Counted from the first letter of the stretch, positions 34,425-43,112 are shown. The stretch: 44,011 nt of DNA from DATEMK01 sp035275625 (GCA_035275625.1 DATEMK010000564.1:1-44011), one strand, 5' to 3'. Notes: a model not told the origin generated them from the letters alone. Translations and numbers: made by a program.

Positions 34425-35549
34425 ATGAAAAACGTTTACTCTAACCCCGTGAAGATTTTCTTCGTCCGGGCGGCCAGTGGCAAATTGTTATTATTTGTTG
34501 TCTTGTTTATTTTCTCCGGCTTTTCCTTGCATCCTCAATGCATTTTACCGGATTCTATCTTGCAACAGGTCAAAATTATTGAATTTCCACCAGAATGGTG
34601 TGATCAACTTTTGCCTGTCGTATATGACATGCGAAAGAATAATATGGCTTCGTGCAGAGATATTAAAGACTACCTTGATTCAAATATCCGTGGTGGGGCA
34701 AAATTCGAAATTGAAGTTTTGTTTGGAACAAAATGGGTTACAATAAAATCGTGTACTTCCTATCAAGAGGAAAAAAACCAAGTCCCAGGACGAATTGATT
34801 TGGCTACTGAAGAAATAACTTTTAATTCTGATGCGCGCTATTCCAAAGCAAAATCTTTGCTGGAAAATGAAATCAGCCGATTTTGTTTTAAATTGGATTC
34901 GATAACCGTGGAGGACTCATCCGTAATGCCTTTGCTTAATATGTTTTCACAATTTTTAGCAACAAGGTTTACAGAAAAAGGGGACATCATTCAAATAGAT
35001 TCAACAGTTTCCAGCCAGGTTCTACTTAAGGATAGTTCATATGAACAATTCACCGGACTTAATGACTTGTCAATAGCACCGGTTGTTACAGTATTGCTTT
35101 CCGACAATGATTTGTCGGACAAAAAACGCCTGCAAGATTACAACGATTGGCTGAATACAAAATATGTTGCAGAAATGTCTTCATTAACAGGTTTAATATT
35201 TGAAGATATGAAAAAAGCAAAATCAGAAATTCTACATTCCGAACAACCGTTTGAAAGCGGACAAAATGTTAATGTTAAAAAAAATAAAGTGAATAAAACA
35301 GATACGGTTTCTGTTAGGACATGCCCTTTTTTAAACAGTCTGCCAAAAGAAAATAAAGCCTCTTTAAAATTTGAACTAAGATTTTTATCGTATAAAGAAA
35401 AAACGGAAGTTATTCAATTAATCAGTGTTTTAAAATCAATTTGTCCAGATATTACTCCAGAAGAATTACTCATAGAGGTAAAAAATCATTTGCGGAAGAA
35501 GTATGATTTTGTTAATGATGCTATGGTTGATTCATTGGTAATAAAATAA
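34425..35549 (+). CDS. Unknown exported 374-residue protein
   Basis: No family is recognised. An N-terminal hydrophobic segment (about residues 19-35, GKLLLFVVLFIFSGFSL) after a basic n-region looks like a signal peptide or anchor, with cleavage possible before QCILPDS. The rest is hydrophilic with mixed helix and strand and several Cys (including EWCD, SCRD, SCTS, RFCF, RTCPF, SICPD), compatible with disulfides in the periplasm. A Lys/Asn-rich low-complexity linker (about 285-300) separates a C-terminal helical part (315-374). It is followed after 33 bases by the CHASE2-like gene, so the two are probably co-transcribed. Confidence 0.8.
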   Translation: MKNVYSNPVKIFFVRAASGKLLLFVVLFIFSGFSLHPQCILPDSILQQVKIIEFPPEWCDQLLPVVYDMRKNNMASCRDIKDYLDSNIRGGAKFEIEVLFGTKWVTIKSCTSYQEEKNQVPGRIDLATEEITFNSDARYSKAKSLLENEISRFCFKLDSITVEDSSVMPLLNMFSQFLATRFTEKGDIIQIDSTVSSQVLLKDSSYEQFTGLNDLSIAPVVTVLLSDNDLSDKKRLQDYNDWLNTKYVAEMSSLTGLIFEDMKKAKSEILHSEQPFESGQNVNVKKNKVNKTDTVSVRTCPFLNSLPKENKASLKFELRFLSYKEKTEVIQLISVLKSICPDITPEELLIEVKNHLRKKYDFVNDAMVDSLVIK

Positions 35550-35582
35550 ATTTTCAAAAAATCTAAAAAACTCAAAATCGAA

Positions 35583-37034
35583 ATGCATACTCTTTCCATA
35601 ATAATATTAAAAACTGAAGAGAAGTATAATGCCTGGCGCGAAAAAACGAAAAAAAATTTCGGTGTAATTTTTTTGGGATCATTGTTTTTTACTGCAGCAA
35701 CTTTATTAGTTACCGTTTATTTAAGCTATTGGTTTAGCGTTGAATCTTTATATGGTGAGTTTACAGGAATAAAGCGTTGGGGGATTTTTGGCAATCATTT
35801 TAAACAACGTGATTTTATTGAAAGCAATTTTCTTTTATTGGATGTGAATCATGATATTTCAGCGGCATATTCCGATTTTGACATTTCTGATAAAGACATT
35901 GATAAAATTCCTTTGGTGGGCGTACCAAACAGGAAAAAATTGGCTACTGTATTAAAATGGCTTTATGCTAATCAAAATTTATACGAAGTGATAATCAGCG
36001 ATGTCCTATTCACCAAAAAATCATTGGCTTATCCTGAAAAATTACCGAAGCATTATTATGATTCATTATCAAAATCATATCGAGATACAGTACTCTTGAC
36101 TTATATAAATTATGATGACAGTATTATACGATATTTTGATTTGCTTGATTCAAAACGCAAAATTATTGCAGCCGGAGAGTATAATGGAAATGCATTCGAA
36201 AAGGATATTTTATCCGGATCCCACTTTAATCCTGATAGCAGAGGATACGTAAATTGCAGTGATGATGAACAAACCCGGTTCCTGAATTATAAATTAGCAC
36301 GTTGCAATTCGAAAAATAAAACATTTTTGAGCTTACCACTTAAAATGTATGAAAGGATAAATCATAAAACAATTTCAGCTAATGGCAGGGAATTGACACT
36401 TAATATTGCTGACTCAGATAACCGGAAAAAAAAATTTAAATTTTGGGGCTTTTATTTGAATCAATTTGTTCCTGAATTTTATTATAATCAAAAGGATATT
36501 GATAATTTGTTAACTTATGCAAAGTCTGAATTCCCAGATTCAGAAAGAGTATCCTTAATTACCTTAAATGAATCTTATGTTTATCCAGAGCGTATTAAAA
36601 AAATCCTTTTAAGTGATCAAGGGAATAGAAAAAGCATATTTATCGGCTCGTTTGACCGCAATCAATCCGATAAGCATGATGTTTTACAGGCGGGAATGAT
36701 GAATGGATCATCTATCATATTGAATGTATATTACAATTTGCGGAAACAGCAGAACAAATTAAGTATCGTTTTGATTATTTCGCTTATCGTCTTATATTTT
36801 ATAATTCTTTCTATTTACGTAAGCCAAACCATAAATAATATTATTCTAACCATTGTAGCACATATTGGGCATGAATTGCATTATTATGGCCTCGCTTTTT
36901 TGTTAATCATTGTATCATTTTGTTTTAATGTTACTATGAGAATTATTGTACTTGAAGTTTTGCTATTTATTGCAGGATTACTTTTAAGGGGATTTAAAAT
37001 AGTTATTAAGAAAAAGCAAAGTCATGGGGAGTAA
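35583..37034 (+). CDS. CHASE2-like membrane protein without output domain
   Basis: The 483-residue protein has a cytosolic N-terminus (1-26), one helix (about 27-51), a large extracytoplasmic domain (52-390) and three C-terminal helices (about 394-417, 434-453, 456-472), ending in a basic tail. The outer domain follows the CHASE2 plan: FLLLDVNHD near its start, NRKKLATVLKWL...NLYEVIISDVLF, a D-S-L-x-x-x-Y-R-D-T-V segment, and near the end RKSIFIGSFDRNQSDKHDVLQAG-MMNGSSIILNVYYNL. CHASE2 domains are sensory and usually end in a kinase, cyclase or similar; none is present here. The partner output could be a separate protein. Assignment is by pattern only. Confidence 0.7.
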   Translation: MHTLSIIILKTEEKYNAWREKTKKNFGVIFLGSLFFTAATLLVTVYLSYWFSVESLYGEFTGIKRWGIFGNHFKQRDFIESNFLLLDVNHDISAAYSDFDISDKDIDKIPLVGVPNRKKLATVLKWLYANQNLYEVIISDVLFTKKSLAYPEKLPKHYYDSLSKSYRDTVLLTYINYDDSIIRYFDLLDSKRKIIAAGEYNGNAFEKDILSGSHFNPDSRGYVNCSDDEQTRFLNYKLARCNSKNKTFLSLPLKMYERINHKTISANGRELTLNIADSDNRKKKFKFWGFYLNQFVPEFYYNQKDIDNLLTYAKSEFPDSERVSLITLNESYVYPERIKKILLSDQGNRKSIFIGSFDRNQSDKHDVLQAGMMNGSSIILNVYYNLRKQQNKLSIVLIISLIVLYFIILSIYVSQTINNIILTIVAHIGHELHYYGLAFLLIIVSFCFNVTMRIIVLEVLLFIAGLLLRGFKIVIKKKQSHGE

Positions 37035-37121
37035 CCGCTGAAAAAAAATAATTTGATTTTTTAAATCCGTTTTATAGCCTTTATGAAAAATGAAGTATTT
37101 GCAACTTTATTCAGATAAACT

Positions 37122-37367
37122 TCAATCTTCCGGCAAAATGAATTGATCAGTGTATGATTCCTCACGAATTATTTTTGATATAAAAGAGAGATCATCAGGA
37201 TTGATTCTTTTTAAAAATAAATTTGACACCCGTTTGGGATTTTTATCCTGTATTACAATCTCTGTCGCTTTGATTAACGACTGAAATATGGATCTGTCAA
37301 TTATTCGATTGTAATATGGAAACGAATACCCGGGAGCTACCCAGTTTATGGAAACAGCACCAGATTT
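37122..37367 (-). pseudogene. C-terminal remnant of a truncated gene
   Basis: A minus-strand frame without ATG stays open from 37367 to a TGA at 37122-37124. Its residues from about YSFPYYNRIIDRS through FQSLIKATEIVIQD, RVSNLFLKRINPDD and IIREESYTDQFILPED have normal protein composition and A/T-ending codons like the island genes. The first dozen codons run antisense to the next plus-strand gene and are probably not native. It converges with the CHASE2-like gene, so it seems to be the tail of a gene whose 5' part was deleted. Confidence 0.5.
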
Positions 37368-37674
37368 TTACAATGAGCTGATTGCGTCATTTGAAATTAA
37401 CGATTACCCGACTCATTATACTGAGTTTGATATCCTGACAAGAGATAAAGCAACGGGAGAAGCATTGGGCGGAGTGAAAATTACTGCTACTTGTACAAAG
37501 GGCAGCATGGAGCAATTTTCGAACCCGGAAGGTGCCGCAGATTTTATCCAGTTTAAGCCGACCTGGTGGACGCTTACTTACGAATGTCCCGGTTATGAAA
37601 AACTGGTAATGCCAAACCAGAAGGCTGAAAAAGGAGTCAAGATGAGCCTTGTGGCTGAACTTGTAAAGATTTAA
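37348..37674 (+). CDS. Small protein with carboxypeptidase-regulatory-like (Ig-like) domain
   Basis: The 108-residue product contains a beta-sandwich pattern: FDILTRDKATGEALGGVKITATCTKGS, a Ser/Asn-Pro-Glu-Gly turn, then WWTLTYECPGYEKLVM and GVKMSLVAELVKI, like the regulatory-like domain used in many exported Bacteroidota proteins. No signal peptide is present. The same frame is open upstream to a TAA at 37312-37314 (…NEYPGATQF before the Met), and the fold usually comes at the end of a longer protein, so it may be the 3' part of a truncated gene facing the remnant on the other strand. A strong terminator follows. Confidence 0.6.
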   Translation: METAPDFYNELIASFEINDYPTHYTEFDILTRDKATGEALGGVKITATCTKGSMEQFSNPEGAADFIQFKPTWWTLTYECPGYEKLVMPNQKAEKGVKMSLVAELVKI

Positions 37675-37698
37675 GTGATTTTAATTTGTTAAATTGTT

Positions 37699-37728
37699 AA
37701 TCCCGGGGTAGTGCCCGGGATTTTTTTT
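37699..37728 (+). terminator. Rho-independent terminator
   Basis: AATCCCGGG (37699-37707) and CCCGGGATT (37714-37722) form a nine-base-pair stem around GTAGTG, followed by a run of T up to 37728. It ends the 37348-37674 transcript. Confidence 0.9.
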
Positions 37729-37781
37729 ACACCCATGACCCAAAAAGAGGACTGAACAGAAAATCCAGAAAACGGTTTCTT

Positions 37782-38072
37782 TTAATTAATAGCCGGATTG
37801 GGAAAACGTGTGTTATTTTCCCAGCAATAAACAAGATTGTTCAGCAAACTGCGCATCCAACTGGATCCGCGGTTGATTAAATCTTTGCCGGTTGCCTGGA
37901 GGCGGATGCGGAATTTAAACCTGTCGAGGTCAATTTCGGGTTGTGACAAATCGGGATCAATGAGCACTTCTCCGTCATAGTCAACAACTAAATTGTGGTT
38001 GGGTGTGGAAGCATCACACTGGCTCAGCAGCTTGTTTAGCTCCTGGATGGATGGATTGATGAACAGATTCAT
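37782..38072 (-). CDS. Small hypothetical protein (96 aa)
   Basis: No family is recognised. The protein (MNLFINPSIQELNKLLS... HNLVVDYDGEVLIDPDL... DRFKFRIRLQATGKDL) is soluble, acidic in the middle and without signal peptide. The central D-Y-D-G-E-V-L-I-D-P-D stretch looks like a strand-turn-strand. It lies convergent with the Ig-like gene across the terminator, and may belong to the same accessory cassette. Confidence 0.65.
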   Translation of the reverse strand: MNLFINPSIQELNKLLSQCDASTPNHNLVVDYDGEVLIDPDLSQPEIDLDRFKFRIRLQATGKDLINRGSSWMRSLLNNLVYCWENNTRFPNPAIN

Positions 38073-38243
38073 AGATGTGTTGTTTTAAAAATGTGAAATG
38101 TTAAGAACGGTTGTTAAAAACACATACGGAAAAATTATGCCAGAAGTTTTTAAGCTGGAAAAAATACAGGTTATTATTTATTGAGTGCCATATTCCACAG
38201 TTATCATCAGCAAGTGTGAACATTCATCCTCAAAATAGACGAT

Positions 38244-38264
38244 AGACCAAAGACCAAAGACCAT
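38244..38264 (+). repeat. Heptamer array AGACCAA, AGACCAA, AGACCAT
   Basis: Three in-phase 7-bp words in the 233-base gap between the small hypothetical gene and the beta-helix gene. No other structure is seen in the gap. Confidence 0.75.
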
Positions 38265-38305
38265 TGACGAGTGACAAAAGTGAGTTTTGATCCTGAACCT
38301 TCACT

Positions 38306-40015
38306 TTAAAAATCTTTTATTTGAAATACATATCCATACTTCCATGCAGGATTATTCTGAACGCGGCAGAATTTATTTCCGTTCAAACCATTTTGCGGTG
38401 CAAATGTATTGTTGCTGTCGGATGAGTTCTCGTTCAAATCTATTTCAATAAAATAAAGCCTTTCATTTTTTCTTGAGGGAGATTTTTCATTGAACGTATT
38501 GCTGATGAAAGTACAGCCCATAAATCTTCCGAGGAAACCTCTCAGGGGAGAATCAGGGAATTGAGGAATTATTTTAACAAGGTCATTCACATAAAATTTC
38601 CAGTTGCAATGATTGAAGATTCTCTCCGAATTTCCATCTTTACTTTCAACAGTAGTTATTGCCAGTGTTTTATGAATTTCAAAATTGCAGTAATTGAATT
38701 CATAAAAATGGTCATCGGGTGGATCAATTCCGAAATCAATCAAATAACCGCCCCAAAAAGAAAGTGTGTCTTTAGCCCCTTTTCTCCAGTCAGTGATGGT
38801 ACAGTTATTAAATTTCATACGGTCAGCAGAATCAATTCCGGCCACATGTGTAAATCTTCCCCTGATAATGCAATCATTGAAAACAGTTCGAATCATTCCT
38901 TTGGGCCAGATGCTCCACGAACCGGCATGAGAAGCGGAAAACTCGCAATCATTAAAAGTGATGTCCGAAACATAGGGAAAATGATTGTCAGAAATCAGTC
39001 CGCAAAACATGTTATCCAGAAATTTACAATTGGCAAATTTGATGTTCACACAACTTCCACCGGCTTCCGGCTCAATGTCAACGCCTGCTCCCGGGTTGTT
39101 GTAAAATACGGTTCCCGTATTTGAAAAGATGCCGTTAACGACATTAATATTGGTCCCCGCAGTAATGCTCAGGCCCTGCCTTGAATTGGCGGAGCAGGTA
39201 ATATTTTCAAGATGTATGCAGTCAGGATTGCCATTTGAGTAGCAAAGCATGATACCGTCACGCCCGAAATTATTGCACGTAATATTTTTTACTGTTATAT
39301 TCTTAGAACCAAATACGTCAATGCCATCATGACCTATTTGATAACCGTTGCATTCGCCAAAAAATCCTCCAAGTTTCATTTTAGTATTGTTGCCATTCAT
39401 TTCAATCTGCTCAATCGTTATGCAGGAACTGTTCTTTATGTGAATAAAAGTTCCCAGCGTGGCATAGGCGTTGTAATCCTTAGTGGTGCTGCAGGCTTCG
39501 TTTGAGGGTATATACGAAACCGGTTGCATCTGCTTATCATATCCGCCAAAAGGCAAACCGTTTTTGTATTTGATAACGGTTCGTTTGCTCCCTGAAATAA
39601 TTATGTTTTTTGCATTCTCCAATTCCATCATGTTTACACCCTTACGGGTAATGCGGATGTCATTCACAAAACTTTGCTCATTGCGCAGAGGATTGGTTAT
39701 TTTCTGACCAGGTTCAAGCTGCAATCCTACAAGATAAGTTCCCGGTGGAATGTATAATTTAAGTATAAAAGAATCGCTGCAATTTTTATTGAGCCAGTCA
39801 GAGGCAGCGAGGAAAGAAAAGGAGTCGTCATGTTTATTATTGCCTTTCGCGCCAAAGTCTGCTTTAAGATCTTTTGTGATGATCTGTAAAGGTGTTTTGC
39901 ATTGGCAATTGTTTTCAAACGCAGCCTGCTCTCCCGATTTTGCAGAGATAAAAGCTGCGACCAGGAATGTTCCGCAAATAATAACCGTGAATACTAAGAG
40001 CAGGTTTCTTTTCAT
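38306..40015 (-). CDS. Secreted right-handed parallel beta-helix protein
   Basis: The 569-residue product has a signal sequence (about 1-25, LLLVFTVIICGTFLVAAFISA), then DLKADFGAKGNNKHDDSFSFLAA, the usual start of a pectate-lyase-superfamily beta-helix (aDFGAkGDG...D-s-xA), and many short strands with N-x-S/G turns such as NSSCITIEQIEMNGNNT, SKNITVKNITCNNFGRDGIML and HLENITCSANSRQGLSIT. This fold is used by polysaccharide lyases, hydrolases and tail-spike-like adhesins. No catalytic set or type IX sorting domain is evident. Location is periplasm, surface or outside. Confidence 0.85.
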   Translation of the reverse strand: MKRNLLLVFTVIICGTFLVAAFISAKSGEQAAFENNCQCKTPLQIITKDLKADFGAKGNNKHDDSFSFLAASDWLNKNCSDSFILKLYIPPGTYLVGLQLEPGQKITNPLRNEQSFVNDIRITRKGVNMMELENAKNIIISGSKRTVIKYKNGLPFGGYDKQMQPVSYIPSNEACSTTKDYNAYATLGTFIHIKNSSCITIEQIEMNGNNTKMKLGGFFGECNGYQIGHDGIDVFGSKNITVKNITCNNFGRDGIMLCYSNGNPDCIHLENITCSANSRQGLSITAGTNINVVNGIFSNTGTVFYNNPGAGVDIEPEAGGSCVNIKFANCKFLDNMFCGLISDNHFPYVSDITFNDCEFSASHAGSWSIWPKGMIRTVFNDCIIRGRFTHVAGIDSADRMKFNNCTITDWRKGAKDTLSFWGGYLIDFGIDPPDDHFYEFNYCNFEIHKTLAITTVESKDGNSERIFNHCNWKFYVNDLVKIIPQFPDSPLRGFLGRFMGCTFISNTFNEKSPSRKNERLYFIEIDLNENSSDSNNTFAPQNGLNGNKFCRVQNNPAWKYGYVFQIKDF

Positions 40016-40110
40016 AAGACCGGGACTAAATTAATGAATTGGAATTGTCCCGAAGACAATGTCATTAAGTTAAGCCCGTTAAATGAAATTCGATCATATG
40101 CGTCAGCATC

Positions 40111-40127
40111 CCTCCCCTCCGGGGAGG
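40111..40127. repeat. GC-rich palindrome CCTCCCC-TCC-GGGGAGG
   Basis: Perfect seven-base arms with a three-base centre, followed by GTCAGGTGGGGCTT. It stands out in AT-rich intergenic DNA and resembles a dispersed repeat I recall from other Bacteroidota. Confidence 0.7.
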
Positions 40128-40144
40128 TCAGGTGGGGCTTGATC

Positions 40145-40200
40145 AATTGTTAATTGTTTACAATTTGCTCCCGCCTCCCGGCTCCCGACTCCTGTCTATA
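40145..40200 (+). repeat. Heptamer lattice running into a promoter box
   Basis: Eight in-phase words: AATTGTT, AATTGTT, TACAATT, TGCTCCC, GCCTCCC, GGCTCCC, GACTCCT, GTCTATA. The last word includes the first bases of the TATATTTG box. Confidence 0.8.
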
Positions 40201-40204
40201 TTTG
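40197..40204 (+). promoter_or_regulatory. Bacteroidota -7 promoter box TATATTTG
   Basis: Exact TAnnTTTG match 14 bases before the ATG at 40219, implying a very short leader. Confidence 0.6.
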
Positions 40205-40218
40205 CTTAAATAAAATAA

Positions 40219-40569
40219 ATGATTCACATGAACATACTCGTAAAGCAATTTAACGACTACCGGCAGCGGATGAATGAAAAAATCCTTGCGGCTGATAACA
40301 CAGTTATTAAACGTTTGTATAATTTAGATACAAACACTTACCTGGAAGGGGCTCTTTCAGTAAAATCAAAAGAAATGATGGGGCTGGTGGCTTCGCTCGT
40401 TTTGCGTTGTGATGATTGTGTAAAATACCATCTTGGAAAATGCAAAGAATGTAATGTCACCACGGAGGAACTTTTTGAGATTTTTGCCGTTTGTAATATT
40501 GTAGGTGGCACAATTGTTATTCCCCATACGCGAAGAGCGGTGGAGTATTGGGAAGCGCTTGGGGATTGA
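40219..40569 (+). CDS. Carboxymuconolactone decarboxylase/AhpD-like protein
   Basis: The 116-residue all-helical protein has the CMD-family active-site motif CxxCxxxH (C64, C67, H71 in LVLRCDDCVKYHLGKC). Family members include AhpD-type disulfide reductases that use this Cys pair, and decarboxylases. A later CKECN adds two further Cys. The second Met (MNILVKQ, 40228) is an alternative start. Substrate is unknown. It may be cotranscribed with the DUF5686 gene. Confidence 0.85.
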   Translation: MIHMNILVKQFNDYRQRMNEKILAADNTVIKRLYNLDTNTYLEGALSVKSKEMMGLVASLVLRCDDCVKYHLGKCKECNVTTEELFEIFAVCNIVGGTIVIPHTRRAVEYWEALGD

Positions 40570-40600
40570 AAAATATCAGCGAATACGAATTAACAAACAG

Positions 40601-40656
40601 AACTTTGAACTTTAAACTTAACTCGTACATTGTAAATTGTACATCGTACATAATTA
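40601..40656 (+). repeat. Heptamer lattice reaching into the DUF5686 gene start
   Basis: Eight in-phase words: AACTTTG, AACTTTA, AACTTAA, CTCGTAC, ATTGTAA, ATTGTAC, ATCGTAC, ATAATTA. The last word covers the position where a start codon would be expected. Confidence 0.8.
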
Positions 40657-43112
40657 AAAAGTTTTTACTTGTCCTTTTTGGAATATTATTTTTTTCCACA
40701 ATAAGCAATGCGCAAACCTGGAGCATTTCGGGAAAAGTTATTGACGCCTTAACACGCGACCCGGTTGATTATGCGTATGTCACCGCAACGGGTGATTCAG
40801 CTTTTGCAGTTACTGATGCAGATGGAAACTATACCATATATATAAGCAGTTCTGCAAAGGCTATCGCTGTTTTAGCAGACGGCTATGCAAAATTTACCAT
40901 ACCGGTAAAAAATATTATCAGGATGACTCTGAATGTGGAGCTTACAGCCAATGCATCACGGGTGACAACTGAAGCAAATAAAGCAGGGGAGAAACCGGTG
41001 GAATATCTTGTGGAAAAAATAATTGAAAACAGGGATAAGAACGATCCTGTAAATAATGATTATTTCAGCTATCGCACGTATGAAAAAATAGAATTTGACC
41101 TTGCAAATGTTTCAGATAAGATCAAAGAAAAAAAAGTCATGAAACCGTTTGCATTTATTTTTGATAACATGGATTCCGTTACCACTAACGGGAAACCATT
41201 CCTGCCTTTCTTTTTTACTGAAACCCTTTCCGATGTATATTATGAGCATAAGCCAAAACAAAAGCGTGAAATAGTTATTGCAAGCAAAACAGCCGGGGTT
41301 GAAAACTTAACCCTGATTCAATTGCTCAAAGACATTTACCGCGACATAACAATTTATGATAATTACATCAATGTTTTCGGAAAAAGCTTTATCAGCCCTG
41401 TTTCAAATGAAGGGTTGAAACATTATGATTATTTAATCAGGGATACTACCATTATTGACGGGAAAACGTGTTATAAAATTATTTTTTCGGCAAAGAAAAA
41501 ATTCGATCTCACGTTTAATGGTGAGTTCTGGTTTCACGACACTACGTTTGCTGTTCAGCGCATCACTATGTATCTTAATAAAGATGCCATGATAAATTTT
41601 GTAGACGATTTTAAATTTGTAAAAGTTTTCAAAAATATTGATGACAATAAATGGGTGTCTGACCGTGAACAATTAGTGGTGCAGTTCTCCAACCGCGAAA
41701 AGGGAATGAGCATCATCGGGCGAAAATCACAATATTATGCAGACACAAAAATCAATCAGCCTCCGGCTGATTCAGTTTTCAAAATAACATCCACCATTCG
41801 TTTTGATCCAATGGCGTATGATCAGCCCAACAAGTTCTGGAGAGACGAACGGCTTGAAAAACTTACAGACCGTGAAAAAGATATATATGATTTAGTGGAC
41901 ACCTTAAAAAAACTGCCTGCATTCCAGATCTATGTAGGTTCGGTGGTGGTTGCATTAACCGGTTATGTGCCTTATGGCAAAATTGACTATGGCCCTTATT
42001 ATCATTTAATCACTAACAACACTTTAGAAGGAATCAGGTTCCGTTTTGGCGGGCGAACAAATGAAAAATTCAGCACGCGCTGGCAATTTGAAGGCTATGG
42101 CGCTTATGGCACATTGGACGGAACTTTCAAATACATGGGAGGGATACGTTATGCTATTAAAAGAAAACCTTTTAAGGCAATAGGCTTCCAGTATAAAAAT
42201 GATGTGGTGCAACCCGGCTTGTATGAAGGATATTTTAAAGACGAAGGATGGATTGTAATTTTATTTAAACGCAATCCTTCCGACAAAATGTGTAAAGTTG
42301 AATCTCAAAAAGTTTACTATGATGCAGCCTACCGTTCGGGATTGTCCTTTCGCCTGCAGTATCTTAAAAATCATTACACCACTGTTGGCAACATTAATTT
42401 TGATTATTATGCCAATGACAGCAGAACGATAATAAAAAATGATTTGCACACCTCGGAATTCTGGCTGAGCGCAAGATATTCTTACGGAGAAAAATTTATT
42501 GAAAAAAAATACAAGCGGTATTCGCTGGGTTCTGATAATCCTGTTTTCCAGCTAAACTACATAAAGGGTTTGAAAAATTTCCTGGATGGCGAATTCAGTT
42601 ATTCTAAAATTGCAGCGAGATTGACTGACAAGCTTAATTTATTTCCTTACGGACATTTGAATTATTCCTTTGAAGCGGGAAAAGTTTTTGGAAATGTTCC
42701 CTATCCGCTGCTGTATGTGCATCGCGGCAATGAATCGCGGCTTTTTGATTACACAGCATTTAATTTAATGAATCATTACGAGTTTGTTTCTGACAGGTAT
42801 GCAGGCGCAAGTGCTGAACATCATTTTGACGGTTTTGCTTTGCGCAGAATTCCATTGATAAGAAAATTGGACTGGCGCGAAATTGTTTCAGCCAGGATAT
42901 TGTTCGGCCATCTGTCACAGAAAAACAAAGAGATTTTATTTGATCCGGCTAATGTCTCTAACATACGTACCACACCCTATATAGAAGCCGGTGTTGGCCT
43001 TGAAAATATTTTGAAACTGATACGAATTGATGCGCTTTGGCGTTTAACCTATCTTAATAATCCCGTTGCGTCAAACTTTGGCGTACGTGCAAGCCTTCAG
43101 TTATTGTTCTGA
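40605..43112 (+). CDS. DUF5686 outer-membrane protein with carboxypeptidase-like domain
   Basis: The product (835 residues from TTG at 40605) has a signal peptide core KKFLLVLFGILFFSTISNAQ, a carboxypeptidase-regulatory-like domain (WSISGKVIDALTRDPVDYAYVTATGDSAFAVTDADGNY), a central conserved region (about 130-420: VEYLVEKIIENRDKNDP, FFFTETLSDVYY, TCYKIIFSAKKK), and a C-terminal barrel of about 400 residues ending SLQLLF. This is the DUF5686 architecture, a common outer-membrane family of unknown role. The frame is open back to a TTG at 40548 inside the previous gene, but no ATG or GTG precedes the signal core; codons ATA/ATT (40650-40655) sit where ATG is expected. The start is uncertain. 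Confidence 0.88.
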   Translation: MNFKLNSYIVNCTSYIIKKFLLVLFGILFFSTISNAQTWSISGKVIDALTRDPVDYAYVTATGDSAFAVTDADGNYTIYISSSAKAIAVLADGYAKFTIPVKNIIRMTLNVELTANASRVTTEANKAGEKPVEYLVEKIIENRDKNDPVNNDYFSYRTYEKIEFDLANVSDKIKEKKVMKPFAFIFDNMDSVTTNGKPFLPFFFTETLSDVYYEHKPKQKREIVIASKTAGVENLTLIQLLKDIYRDITIYDNYINVFGKSFISPVSNEGLKHYDYLIRDTTIIDGKTCYKIIFSAKKKFDLTFNGEFWFHDTTFAVQRITMYLNKDAMINFVDDFKFVKVFKNIDDNKWVSDREQLVVQFSNREKGMSIIGRKSQYYADTKINQPPADSVFKITSTIRFDPMAYDQPNKFWRDERLEKLTDREKDIYDLVDTLKKLPAFQIYVGSVVVALTGYVPYGKIDYGPYYHLITNNTLEGIRFRFGGRTNEKFSTRWQFEGYGAYGTLDGTFKYMGGIRYAIKRKPFKAIGFQYKNDVVQPGLYEGYFKDEGWIVILFKRNPSDKMCKVESQKVYYDAAYRSGLSFRLQYLKNHYTTVGNINFDYYANDSRTIIKNDLHTSEFWLSARYSYGEKFIEKKYKRYSLGSDNPVFQLNYIKGLKNFLDGEFSYSKIAARLTDKLNLFPYGHLNYSFEAGKVFGNVPYPLLYVHRGNESRLFDYTAFNLMNHYEFVSDRYAGASAEHHFDGFALRRIPLIRKLDWREIVSARILFGHLSQKNKEILFDPANVSNIRTTPYIEAGVGLENILKLIRIDALWRLTYLNNPVASNFGVRASLQLLF

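Noticed and set aside
40548..40604. N-terminal extension of the DUF5686 protein from TTG at 40548
   Set aside because: It overlaps the preceding gene and encodes residues ahead of a clear signal peptide, so it is unlikely to be translated.
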